From: Pseudomonas sp. GCEP-101 | Lineage (GTDB): Bacteria > Pseudomonadota > Gammaproteobacteria > Pseudomonadales > Pseudomonadaceae | NCBI RefSeq assembly: GCF_025133575.1 | Contig: NZ_CP104011.1 | Span: 62,001 to 126,000 of the forward strand | Reading direction: 5' to 3' | Length of the DNA: 64,000 nucleotides | In this document: one piece after another, positions 9,274 to 17,403 of the stretch | Layout: each line of letters opens with the position of its first letter | Numbering within the stretch: position 1 is the stretch's first letter | Program-made: the position numbers and the translations under genes | Notes under the pieces: model-generated | Databases searched by the model: none | What the model saw: only the letters and a program-made list of their open reading frames with translations | What the model was told of the DNA's origin: nothing

Positions 9274-10596
9274 TTACTCCGCCGCCGGCTTCTTGCGCTT
9301 GAGCGGCGCCAGGCCGTCCTGGCTCACCACCTTCGACGGGCCCGCCTTGGGCCTGGCCGCGGGTTTCTTCTTCGCCGGCGCCTTGCTGCCGGTCTTCTTC
9401 GCGTCGTCTTTTTTCTTCTTGGTGCCGGCAGCCTTGCCCGACGCCTTGACCTTCTTCGGCCCCTTGTAGGTGCCTTTGAGTTCCTTGATGGTCCGCAGCT
9501 CGAAACGCAGCTTGAGGTAACGCTCGATGCTCGACATCAGGTTCCAGTCGCCGTGGCCCACCAGCGAGATCGCGGTGCCGGCCGCACCCGCGCGGCCGGT
9601 ACGACCGATGCGGTGCACGTACTCGTCGCCACGGCGCGGGATGTCGAAGTTGATCACCAGGTCCAGGCCGTCGACGTCCAGGCCCCGGGCGGCCACGTCG
9701 GTGGCGACGAGGATCTTCACCGCGCCCTGCTTCAGGCGCTCGATGGCCAGCTTGCGGTCCTTCTGGTCCTTCTCGCCGTGCAGCACGAAGACCTTGTGGC
9801 CAGCGGCAATCAGGCGGCCGGTCAGGCGGTCGGCCGCCACGCGGGTGTTGGTGAAGACGATCGCCTTCTCATAGGTCTCGTTGCTCAGCAGCCACTGCAG
9901 CAGGGCCTCCTTGTGGCCGACGTCGTCGGTCAGGATCACCTGCTGGCTGACCTCTTCGTTCAGCTCGCTGACGCGGTTGAGCTGCAGGTTTTCCGGCTCG
10001 CGCAGGACCTGCTCGACGATGGCGTGCAGGCCGCTGCCGCTGGTGGCGGAGAACAGCAGGGTCTGGCGCTGCGCCGGGCACTGCGCGGCGAGCTTGAGCA
10101 CGTCCTCGGAGAAGCCCATGTCGAGCATGCGGTCGGCTTCGTCGAGGACCAGCACTTCCACGTCGCCCAGCGGCAGGTTGCCGGCGTTGAACTGCTCGTT
10201 CAGGCGGCCGGGCGTGCCGATGATGATCTCCGGATTCTTGCGCAGCCGCGCGCCCTGCACCTTGAAGTCCTCACCACCGGTGATCAGGCAGGCCTTGATG
10301 AAGGTGAACTGGGCGAAGCGCTCGACTTCCTTGAGGGTCTGCTGGGCCAGCTCGCGGGTCGGCAGCAGGATCAGCGCACGGGCGCCGCTCTTGGGCTTTT
10401 CCTCGGCGAGCAGGCGATGCAGCAGCGGCAGCACGAAGGCGGCGGTCTTGCCACTGCCGGTCTGCGCGGTCACCCGCAGGTCGCGTCCCTCCAGGGCCTT
10501 CGGGATGGCCGCAGCCTGGACCGGGGTCGGCTCGGTGAAGGACAACGAATCGAGCGCCTTGAGCAGGCGTTCGTGCAGGGCGAATTGGGAGAACAA
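9274..10596 (-). CDS. DEAD-box ATP-dependent RNA helicase with Lys-rich tail
   Basis: 440 aa. All helicase motifs are present: Q motif (FTEPTPVQ, 20-27), Walker A AQTGSGKT (44-51), PTRELAQQ, TPGRL, DEAD (152-155), SAT (183-185), ATDVAARGLD and HRIGRTGRAG. The last ~60 residues are Lys/Ala/Pro-rich (KKKKDDAKKTG...) and probably bind RNA non-specifically. Role: RNA remodelling in ribosome assembly or mRNA decay, as for RhlE/SrmB-type enzymes. I place the start at TTG 10596 (MFSQFALHERLL) because an AGG lies at suitable spacing and P. aeruginosa PA0428-type helicases start with this sequence; the upstream ATG gives 13 unrelated residues. Confidence 0.93.
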   Translation of the reverse strand: MFSQFALHERLLKALDSLSFTEPTPVQAAAIPKALEGRDLRVTAQTGSGKTAAFVLPLLHRLLAEEKPKSGARALILLPTRELAQQTLKEVERFAQFTFIKACLITGGEDFKVQGARLRKNPEIIIGTPGRLNEQFNAGNLPLGDVEVLVLDEADRMLDMGFSEDVLKLAAQCPAQRQTLLFSATSGSGLHAIVEQVLREPENLQLNRVSELNEEVSQQVILTDDVGHKEALLQWLLSNETYEKAIVFTNTRVAADRLTGRLIAAGHKVFVLHGEKDQKDRKLAIERLKQGAVKILVATDVAARGLDVDGLDLVINFDIPRRGDEYVHRIGRTGRAGAAGTAISLVGHGDWNLMSSIERYLKLRFELRTIKELKGTYKGPKKVKASGKAAGTKKKKDDAKKTGSKAPAKKKPAARPKAGPSKVVSQDGLAPLKRKKPAAE

Positions 10597-10780
10597 GGCA
10601 GACCTCGATATCACGTAAAGACCAAATAGCTGCATAGCTTAATGTTTGCCGAGCCTGCGCGCTGGAAATATTGCCAACGCCCCATCCGACGGCCGCCGCG
10701 TCAATAACCCGACAAACGTAGCGGCGCTCGGCCAAGGGCGATGCCATGCTCTGGTGGGCCTGACAAAAAGGAGCATACAG

Positions 10781-11326
10781 GTGCCAGCGACTCTCATTTA
10801 CTACGTGGCCGCCAGCCTCGACGGCTACATCGCTCGCCCCGACGGCAGCGTAGACTGGCTCGAAGGATACGGCGGCGAGGCCGACGACCATGGCTACAAC
10901 GCCTTCTACGCCAGCATCGATGGCCTGCTCATGGGCCGGGCCACCTACCTGTTCTGCCTGAACCAGCAGCATTGGCCCTATCCGGACAAACCCACGCTGG
11001 TGATGACTCGTTCCAACCATCTGCCCAAGGCTGCGCCTCAGGTGGCGCTGGAGCACTTCACGCCGCTGGACGCCCTCGCCTCATTGCAGGCGCGCGGCTG
11101 CGAACGCATCTGGCTGGTCGGCGGCGGCAGCCTGGCGGGCAATTTCCTCGCCGCAGGCTTGCTTGACGAGGTGATCGTCAGCATCATTCCGCACCTGCTC
11201 GGCGCTGGCATCCCCCTGTTCAGCATCGGCCTCGAACAACGCCTGCAACTGCTCGAACAACGCAGCTTCCCCAGCGGCATCGTGCAGATGCGCTACCAGG
11301 TTCTGAAGGAAACGCCCTCGCCATGA
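10781..11326 (+). CDS. Dihydrofolate-reductase-fold protein (RibD C-terminal-like)
   Basis: 181 aa. It opens IYYVAASLDGYIARPDGSVDWL, the signature of the DHFR/RibD-C superfamily (YyaP/YwjB group), and contains an LVGGGSLAGNFL NADPH-binding segment. The start is GTG 10781, set by a strong AAGGAG seven bases upstream; the ATG at 10646 would add 45 non-conserved residues. Its substrate is unknown; these proteins are rarely true folate reductases. The stop overlaps the ATG of the next gene (ATGA), so the two are translationally coupled. Confidence 0.88.
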   Translation: MPATLIYYVAASLDGYIARPDGSVDWLEGYGGEADDHGYNAFYASIDGLLMGRATYLFCLNQQHWPYPDKPTLVMTRSNHLPKAAPQVALEHFTPLDALASLQARGCERIWLVGGGSLAGNFLAAGLLDEVIVSIIPHLLGAGIPLFSIGLEQRLQLLEQRSFPSGIVQMRYQVLKETPSP

Positions 11327-11727
11327 CCGCCACCATTCGTATCGCCGCCGCCTGCCTGCTGGATGAAGCCGGACGCCTGCTGCTGGTGCGAAAGCGCGGA
11401 ACCCAGGCCTTCATGCTGCCGGGCGGCAAGCACGAACCCGGCGAAACCTCCGTCCAGGCCCTGCTGCGCGAACTGGGCGAAGAACTCGACCTGCACCTGG
11501 CAAGCTCCGCGCTGACGCCGCTGGGCCATTTCCAGGCCAAGGCGGCCAACGAACCGGACATGCGCGTGGAGGCCCACGTCTTCATTGCCGCCCTGCCCCA
11601 CGCCGTCCAGCCCGCCGCCGAGCTGGAGGAGCTCGCCTGGCTCGACCCGGCCGGCGCCTACCCTCATCACCTCGCCCCGCTGCTGCGCGAGCAGGTCCTC
11701 CCCGCTCTGCTTGCTCATCTGAGCTAA
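11323..11727 (+). CDS. NUDIX hydrolase
   Basis: 134 aa. A Nudix box is readable at about residues 37-59 (GGKHEPGETSVQALLRELGE then EL), close to GX5EX7REUXEEXGU. The protein would hydrolyse a nucleoside diphosphate linked to another moiety, using Mg2+. It overlaps the upstream DHFR-fold gene by four bases, so the two are co-expressed. The substrate is not predictable from sequence. Confidence 0.9.
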   Translation: MTATIRIAAACLLDEAGRLLLVRKRGTQAFMLPGGKHEPGETSVQALLRELGEELDLHLASSALTPLGHFQAKAANEPDMRVEAHVFIAALPHAVQPAAELEELAWLDPAGAYPHHLAPLLREQVLPALLAHLS

Positions 11728-12070
11728 TTTGTTCAGCTCAATTACCTGCATTTCGTCGGGTTTTTCCTTAAGAAATCCTTTTTGCCTGGCTTTTCGCCAG
11801 CAATTTGCGCGGGCTGGGCATTTGCGCCAGAACCCCCGGTTTATAAGGCTTGCGGCTATAAGGTCGGGGTGTGACTGATGCGTCAGAGCACATGTCACGT
11901 CGTGTCCTACAAGTCACAGGGCATTTGTCAGAATCGACAAACGGTACGAATCGTCATGAAAAGTCGTTCAGAATGCGTGGAATTTTTGAGCGGACCAAAG
12001 GAAACCACGCCGACAACAATGGCGATCCAGCGGAGCCTGGGCGATATCAACCAGCAAGAAGACATGCCGA
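11728..12070 (+). other. Non-coding leader/promoter region upstream of the NlpC/P60 gene
   Basis: 343 bp with lower GC than its neighbours and no convincing ORF. It contains a small ctggc-ttttc-gccag hairpin (near 11784-11798), a repeated atttgcgc, and tataagg twice within a region bracketed by cccccg and cgggg (about 11833-11870). It may hold a promoter and a long 5' UTR. I do not recognise a known RNA family. Confidence 0.4.
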
Positions 12071-12676
12071 ATGCGAAGTACACTTTTGACATGCCTTTCC
12101 ATAGGCTTGGCGACCCTCTTGGCCGCCACCGAGGCAACCGCCTCCTCCAAGATTTCCCGCACCTATCAACCCGCACCGGTTGATCTGCGTATTCCAGTCC
12201 AGGGCAGCGCCCTGCTGACCTACAACGCCAAGCCGGTCAAGCAGACCAAGAGCGAGGCGCACCAGGTGACCCAGCGCGCCTACAGCATGATCGGCACGCC
12301 TTACCGCTGGGGCGGCACCTCGCCCAAGCGCGGCTTCGATTGCAGCGGCCTAGTGAACTACGTCTTCCAGAACGTCGATGAAGTCGACCTGCCGCGCACC
12401 GCGCAGCAGATGTACAGCATGCGCGGCAACTCGAAAGTGGCCCGCGACGACCTGCAGCCCGGCGACCTGGTGTTCTTCCGCATCCACAACCGCCGCAATG
12501 TCGACCATGTCGGCATCTACGTCGGCGACAACCAGTTCGTCCATGCGCCGCGTCGCGGCCAGAAGGTCCGCGTCTCCGACCTCGGTGGTGACTACTGGAA
12601 GAAGCATTACACCGCCGCCCGCCGTATCCTGCCGGAAACCCTGGCCAAGGCCGACGTCGGTCGCAGCTTCGACTGA
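12071..12676 (+). CDS. Secreted NlpC/P60 (C40) cell-wall peptidase
   Basis: 201 aa with a signal peptide (about residues 1-24, ending ATAS). The NlpC/P60 domain covers about 62-190: catalytic Cys91 in FDCSGLV, His146 in VDHVGIYVG, and His158 in VHAPRRG. No lipobox is seen, so it is secreted rather than lipidated. Such enzymes cut gamma-D-Glu-meso-DAP or related stem-peptide bonds in the periplasm (MepS-like). The start fits the signal peptide; the ribosome site (AAGAAGACATGCCG) is weak. Confidence 0.92.
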   Translation: MRSTLLTCLSIGLATLLAATEATASSKISRTYQPAPVDLRIPVQGSALLTYNAKPVKQTKSEAHQVTQRAYSMIGTPYRWGGTSPKRGFDCSGLVNYVFQNVDEVDLPRTAQQMYSMRGNSKVARDDLQPGDLVFFRIHNRRNVDHVGIYVGDNQFVHAPRRGQKVRVSDLGGDYWKKHYTAARRILPETLAKADVGRSFD

Positions 12677-12727
12677 CAGCGCGCGCTCTCCCCGTGCGGG
12701 AGAGCGCCTTCCTTTCTCGCCCTTCCC

Positions 12728-13624
12728 TTACAGGCCGCGGCGCGCCTGCCGGCGCAACAACCGCGCGCTATCCCAACCGGTCAGCAGCACGGCGATCCAG
12801 ATCGGCCCGTAGGTCCAGATCTGCGCCGGATTGAACGCCTCGCCGAGGAACAGCACGGCAATGGCGAACAACAGCACCGGCTCGACGTAGCTCAGAATCC
12901 CGAAGAGCCCCATCGGCAGCAGCCGGCTGGCCGCCATCATGGCGCCGAATGCCAGCGCGCTGATCAACCCCAGCAGCGGCAGCAGCGCCCACAGTCGGGG
13001 TACTGCCTCCAGCACCTTGCCGCTGTCGGTCAGCCACAGGGTCACCAGGGCGAACGGCAACAGCACGAGCATCTCGAAGACGAAGCCGGACAGCGAATCC
13101 ACCGCCATCTTGCGGCGCAGCATGAAGTACGGCGGATAGCCCAGCGCGGTAATCAGGGTGAACCAGGAGAATGCGCGGGTCAGCCACAACTCGTGCAGCA
13201 CGCCCGCCAGCGCAAAGGCCACCGCGATGGCCTGCAGCGGGGTCAGGCGCTCGCCATAAAACAAGCGACCACACAGCACCATGGTCAGCGGCAGCAGGAA
13301 GTAGCCCAGCGACAACTCCAGCGTCCGCCCGACCATGGGCGCCCAGATGAACACGCCCCACTGGATCAGCATCATCGCTGCCGTCAGCGGGAAGCATGCC
13401 AGCAACCACGGCTCGCGCAGCAGGCGCCGGCCCGCGTCGCGCAGCACGCCGCCCTGGCGGGTGAACAGCACCAGCAGCAGGACCATGGGGATGGACCACA
13501 CCACCCGGTGTGCGATCACCTGGACGCTGGTCAGCGGCTCCAGCGAATGGATGTAACCGGGCAGCGTCACGAAGAGCACGGATGACGCCAGGGAGAGCGC
13601 TACACCACGTCCGGAAATGGTCAT
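12728..13624 (-). CDS. rarD: RarD, EamA/DMT-family permease
   Basis: 298 aa, the usual RarD length, with ten predicted hydrophobic helices in two EamA halves. Recognisable family text includes AHRVVWSIPMVLLLVL and SYVEPVLLFAIAVLFLGE. RarD was named from chloramphenicol sensitivity in E. coli; its physiological substrate is unclear. The start overlaps the stop of the upstream EamA gene by four bases, making a two-permease operon. Confidence 0.88.
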   Translation of the reverse strand: MTISGRGVALSLASSVLFVTLPGYIHSLEPLTSVQVIAHRVVWSIPMVLLLVLFTRQGGVLRDAGRRLLREPWLLACFPLTAAMMLIQWGVFIWAPMVGRTLELSLGYFLLPLTMVLCGRLFYGERLTPLQAIAVAFALAGVLHELWLTRAFSWFTLITALGYPPYFMLRRKMAVDSLSGFVFEMLVLLPFALVTLWLTDSGKVLEAVPRLWALLPLLGLISALAFGAMMAASRLLPMGLFGILSYVEPVLLFAIAVLFLGEAFNPAQIWTYGPIWIAVLLTGWDSARLLRRQARRGL

Positions 13625-14490
13625 GCGAAGCGCTCCTTTCGACGGCGCAGGCCGAAACGATTGACGCCCAGCGACGCGACGATCACCGCACCACCCAGCG
13701 CCAGGCGCGGCAGGTCGGCCGCCTCGTTCCAGATCAGCAGGTTGATCAGCAGGCCCACCGGCACGTGTAGGTTGTTCATCACCGCCAGGGTGCCGGCGTC
13801 CACCTGCGTGCCGCCCTTGTTCCACCAGAACTGGCCCAGCGCCGTGGCCAACAGGCCCATCCACACCAGCACGCCCCATTGCAGTTCGGTGGTCGGCAGC
13901 TTCTGCGGATTGCCGAACAGCAACCAGCCCGGCAGCGCGATCACCAGCGCACCGACGAAGAAGTAGCCGAAGCGGCGGTACTGTGGGATGTCCGAGGGAT
14001 AACGCTGCACGAGATGTTTGTAGAACACCTGCCCGGCAGCGAAGGTCGCGTTGGCCAGTTGCAGCAGCAGGAAGCCCTGGATGTAGTCGCCGCTGACGCC
14101 GTCATAGCGAATGATGCCGGCGCCCAGTACCGCCACGGCGGCGGCCAGCAGCGCCCAGGCGTTGAAGCGGCGGTTTAGCGCATCATCGATCAGCGCCACG
14201 TGCAGTGGCGTCAATACGGTGAACAGCAACACCTCCGGCACCGTCAGCACGCGGAAGCTCTGGTACAGGCAGACGTAGGTGATGCCGAACTGCAGCGCGC
14301 CCGCCAGCATCACCCCGGCGATGAATCGCGGCTCGACGCCACGCCAGCGGGTGAGCGGCAGGAATACCAGGCCGGCCAGCACCACACGGGTGAGCACGGC
14401 GAAATAGCTGTCGACCTGCCCGGCGAGGTACTCGCCAATCAGGCTGAAGGAGAACGCCCAGAGGACGGTGACAAAAAGCAGGTAAGGCAT
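13621..14490 (-). CDS. EamA/DMT-family permease
   Basis: 289 aa with about ten membrane segments in a duplicated EamA architecture, starting MPYLLFVTVLWAFSFSLIGE, and a basic C-terminus. It probably exports an amino acid, amine or carboxylate, but the substrate is unknown. It is the first gene of a coupled pair with rarD (4-bp overlap). Upstream, a clear terminator separates it from rpsA. Confidence 0.85.
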   Translation of the reverse strand: MPYLLFVTVLWAFSFSLIGEYLAGQVDSYFAVLTRVVLAGLVFLPLTRWRGVEPRFIAGVMLAGALQFGITYVCLYQSFRVLTVPEVLLFTVLTPLHVALIDDALNRRFNAWALLAAAVAVLGAGIIRYDGVSGDYIQGFLLLQLANATFAAGQVFYKHLVQRYPSDIPQYRRFGYFFVGALVIALPGWLLFGNPQKLPTTELQWGVLVWMGLLATALGQFWWNKGGTQVDAGTLAVMNNLHVPVGLLINLLIWNEAADLPRLALGGAVIVASLGVNRFGLRRRKERFA

Positions 14491-14582
14491 GGATAAGGCG
14501 ACCGGAACGGGGCAGGCAACATAGCGTCAGTTCCAGCGTAGGAAAAGCACTGCGCGCCCGCGCCCAGTGAAAGGCAGAAACG

Positions 14583-14611
14583 AAAAAGGGCGACCGAAGT
14601 CGCCCTTTTCC
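14583..14611 (-). terminator. Rho-independent terminator of rpsA
   Basis: On the minus strand, a stem aaagggcgac/gtcgcccttt with a 4-nt loop is followed by a T-run, 20 bp past the rpsA stop. Confidence 0.9.
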
Positions 14612-14630
14612 TTGGATGAGGAAGCAGGGA

Positions 14631-16313
14631 TTAGCCCTGGTTCTCCATCTGAGCACGGATCAGGTCACCGATGGTGGTCGGACCAGTGCTTTCTGCGTCT
14701 TGCTTGTGACGCAGTTCTTTCATCGCATCTTTCTCGTCATCAACGTCCTTGGACTTGATGGAGAGGGAGATGACGCGGCTCTTACGGTCGATGCTGATGA
14801 TCTTGGCTTCGACTTCTTCGCCTTCTTTCAGGACGTTGCGAGCGTCTTCAACGCGGTCACGGCTGATTTCGGAGGCTTTCAGGATGCCTTCGATTTCGCC
14901 GCCCAGGCTGATGACAGCGCCTTTGGCGTCAACTTCCTTCACGGTACCGCGAACGATGGTGCCTTTCTCGTTGAGCGAGGCGTAGTTGGAGAACGGATCG
15001 TCTTCCAGCTGCTTGATGCCCAGGGAGATGCGCTCACGCTCCGGATCAACGGAGAGGATGACGGTTTCCAGCTCGTCGCCCTTCTTGAAGCGGCGAACGG
15101 CTTCTTCGCCAACTTCGTTCCAGGAGATGTCGGACAGGTGAACCAGACCGTCGATGCCGCCTTCCAGGCCGATGAAGATACCGAAATCGGTGATCGACTT
15201 GATGGTGCCGGAGATCTTGTCGCCCTTGTTGAAGCGGCCGGAGAAGTCTTCCCACGGGTTGGACTTGCACTGCTTGATGCCCAGGGAGATACGACGACGC
15301 TCTTCGTCGATGTCCAGAACCTGAACTTCCACTTCGTCGCCAACCTGAACGACTTTCGACGGGTGGATGTTCTTGTTGGTCCAGTCCATTTCGGAAACGT
15401 GTACCAGGCCTTCCACGCCCTCTTCCAGCTCGGCGAAGCAGCCGTAGTCGGTGAGGTTGGTGACGCGCGCGGTAACACGGGTGCCTTCCGGGTAACGGGC
15501 TTTGATGGCAACCCATGGGTCTTCGCCCAGTTGCTTCAGGCCCAGGGATACGCGGTTGCGCTCGCGGTCGAACTTCAGAACCTTGACATCGATCTCGTCG
15601 CCAACGTTGACGATTTCCGACGGATGCTTGATACGCTTCCAGGCCATGTCGGTGATGTGCAGCAGACCATCGACGCCGCCCAGGTCAACGAACGCACCGT
15701 AGTCGGTGAGGTTCTTGACGATACCTTTGACCTGCTGGCCTTCCTGCAGGGATTCCAGCAGGGCTTCGCGCTCGGCGCTGTTCTCGGCTTCCAGCACGCT
15801 GCGGCGGGAAACGACAACGTTGTTGCGCTTCTGGTCCAGCTTGATGACCTTGAACTCGAGCTCTTTGCCTTCCAGGTGAGTGGTGTCACGCACCGGACGC
15901 ACGTCGACCAGCGAACCCGGCAGGAACGCGCGGATGCCGTTGACGTCAACGGTGAAGCCACCCTTGACCTTGCCGTTGATGACGCCCTTGACCACTTCGT
16001 CGGCAGAGAAAGCAGCTTCCAGAACAATCCAGCTCTCGGCACGCTTGGCTTTCTCGCGGGACAGCTTGGTTTCACCGAAGCCATCTTCTACCGCGTCCAG
16101 CGCAACGTGGACTTCGTCACCCACATTGATGGTCAGCTCGCCCTGTTCGTTGTAGAACTGCTCGACCGGGATGACGCCCTCGGATTTCAGACCGGCATGG
16201 ACGGTGACCCAGTCACCATCGATGTCGACCACGATGCCGGTGATGATTGCACCCGGCTGCATGTCGAGGGATTTCAGACTTTCTTCAAAGAGTTCTGCGA
16301 AGCTTTCGCTCAT
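14631..16313 (-). CDS. rpsA: 30S ribosomal protein S1
   Basis: 560 aa, standard length. It begins [21 protein letters not shown] and carries six S1 (OB-fold) repeats; repeats 3-6 show GLVH(V/L)S motifs. S1 brings mRNA to the 30S subunit and represses its own translation. The start is fixed by homology; an upstream in-frame ATG adds 15 residues not found in the family. In most gamma-proteobacteria ihfB follows rpsA; here a terminator and an EamA gene follow instead. Confidence 0.98.
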   Translation of the reverse strand: MSESFAELFEESLKSLDMQPGAIITGIVVDIDGDWVTVHAGLKSEGVIPVEQFYNEQGELTINVGDEVHVALDAVEDGFGETKLSREKAKRAESWIVLEAAFSADEVVKGVINGKVKGGFTVDVNGIRAFLPGSLVDVRPVRDTTHLEGKELEFKVIKLDQKRNNVVVSRRSVLEAENSAEREALLESLQEGQQVKGIVKNLTDYGAFVDLGGVDGLLHITDMAWKRIKHPSEIVNVGDEIDVKVLKFDRERNRVSLGLKQLGEDPWVAIKARYPEGTRVTARVTNLTDYGCFAELEEGVEGLVHVSEMDWTNKNIHPSKVVQVGDEVEVQVLDIDEERRRISLGIKQCKSNPWEDFSGRFNKGDKISGTIKSITDFGIFIGLEGGIDGLVHLSDISWNEVGEEAVRRFKKGDELETVILSVDPERERISLGIKQLEDDPFSNYASLNEKGTIVRGTVKEVDAKGAVISLGGEIEGILKASEISRDRVEDARNVLKEGEEVEAKIISIDRKSRVISLSIKSKDVDDEKDAMKELRHKQDAESTGPTTIGDLIRAQMENQG

Positions 16314-16380
16314 GTCTATACCTGTAGTCAAAGGCTTGTAAGCCCGATTCCGCGCCACCAGCGAACACGGTCAAGTGATG

Positions 16381-16420
16381 AAAAAGAAGCCAGCGGGATC
16401 AAGACTGGTATCCCGCCGGC
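16381..16420 (-). promoter_or_regulatory. Terminator-like hairpin in the rpsA 5' leader
   Basis: On the minus strand, gccggcgggat pairs with atcccgctggc (one G-T pair) around a 10-nt loop, followed at once by cttcttttt. It lies 67 nt upstream of the rpsA start and well past the separate cmk terminator, so it is probably in the rpsA leader and could act as an attenuator or S1 autoregulatory structure. It could instead be a second cmk terminator. Confidence 0.5.
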
Positions 16421-16664
16421 CCCCTGTTGCACCCGCCGAAACGGATGCTCCACATTCAGATTTTAAGGGAACGCTTCGCTCAATATGGGCGAAACCCTCC
16501 CGATACAAGGTCTGGAATGGTAGCAATGGATAGCGATTGCGTCAATCGACGGCCCTGGCGTCCAATGCCCTTGCCGACTCCAGCCTCGTTCTTTCATTTT
16601 CGCCCAACCTCGGAAGGTGGGGGAACCGCCTGTCAGATCCATTCTGCGGCCCCGCCCCACCCTT

Positions 16665-16696
16665 AAAGAAAAATCCCCGGCACTGCCGGGGATTTT
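16665..16696 (-). terminator. Rho-independent terminator of cmk
   Basis: On the minus strand, the stem aatccccggc/gccggggatt is followed by tttttctttaa, starting about 20 bp after the cmk stop. It separates the cmk-serC operon from rpsA. Confidence 0.9.
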
Positions 16697-16713
16697 CATT
16701 TGTTGCCGCTCGA

Positions 16714-17403
16714 CTAGTCAGCCAGGCCCAGGCGCGAAACCTCAGCGAGGATGCTGTCGACCACCTCGTCGATGCCCATCGAGGTGGAGTCCACCAGGAT
16801 TGCACCTTTGGCCGGCTTCAGCGGCGCCACGGCGCGCTGGCTGTCGCGCTCGTCGCGGGTGCGGATTTCTTCGGCCAGTTGCGCCTGGTCGCTGTCGATT
16901 CCCTTGTTCTTCAGCTGCAGGTAGCGGCGGCGGGCGCGCTCCTCGGCCGAAGCGGTGAGGAAGATCTTCAGCTGGGCGCCGGGGAAGACCACGGTGCCCA
17001 TGTCACGGCCGTCGGCCACCAGGCCGGGCGCTTCGAGGAAGGCACGCTGGCGTTGCAGCAGCGCATCACGCACCGCCGGCAGCGCGGCGACCTGCGAGGC
17101 GCCGGCGCCGACCTGTTCGGTGCGGATGGTGTCGGTGACGTCTTCGCCTTCGAGGATGATGTGCTGGCCCTGCCCGCCCTTGGCGTGGGTGAACTGCACG
17201 TCGAGGTGCGCGGCCAGAACCTTGAGGGCTTCCTCGTTGGTCAGGTCGATACCGTGGTTACCGGCGGCGAACGCCAGCAGGCGGTACAGCGCGCCGGAGT
17301 CCAGCAGGTTCCAGCCCAGGCGCTTGGCCAGCAGGCCGGCGACGGTGCCCTTGCCGGAGCCGCTGGGGCCGTCGATGGCGACGACCGGCCATTCAGCGTT
17401 CAT
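16714..17403 (-). CDS. cmk: Cytidylate kinase
   Basis: 229 aa. P-loop GPSGSGKGT at residues 12-20, followed by GALYRLLA and the [11 protein letters not shown] and [11 protein letters not shown] segments that define CMP kinase. It phosphorylates CMP and dCMP with ATP in pyrimidine salvage. The ATG overlaps the stop of tyrA-aroA by one base (TGATG), so it is translationally coupled as the last gene of the operon. Confidence 0.97.
   Translation of the reverse strand: MNAEWPVVAIDGPSGSGKGTVAGLLAKRLGWNLLDSGALYRLLAFAAGNHGIDLTNEEALKVLAAHLDVQFTHAKGGQGQHIILEGEDVTDTIRTEQVGAGASQVAALPAVRDALLQRQRAFLEAPGLVADGRDMGTVVFPGAQLKIFLTASAEERARRRYLQLKNKGIDSDQAQLAEEIRTRDERDSQRAVAPLKPAKGAILVDSTSMGIDEVVDSILAEVSRLGLAD

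Noticed and set aside
11878..12183. 101-aa frame upstream of and overlapping the NlpC/P60 gene
   Set aside because: Overlaps the signal-peptide region of a clear gene in another frame and has no homology-like motif.
14616..16466. 616-aa open frame opposite rpsA
   Set aside because: Antisense shadow of a highly conserved gene in high-GC DNA; no ribosome site and no recognisable protein.
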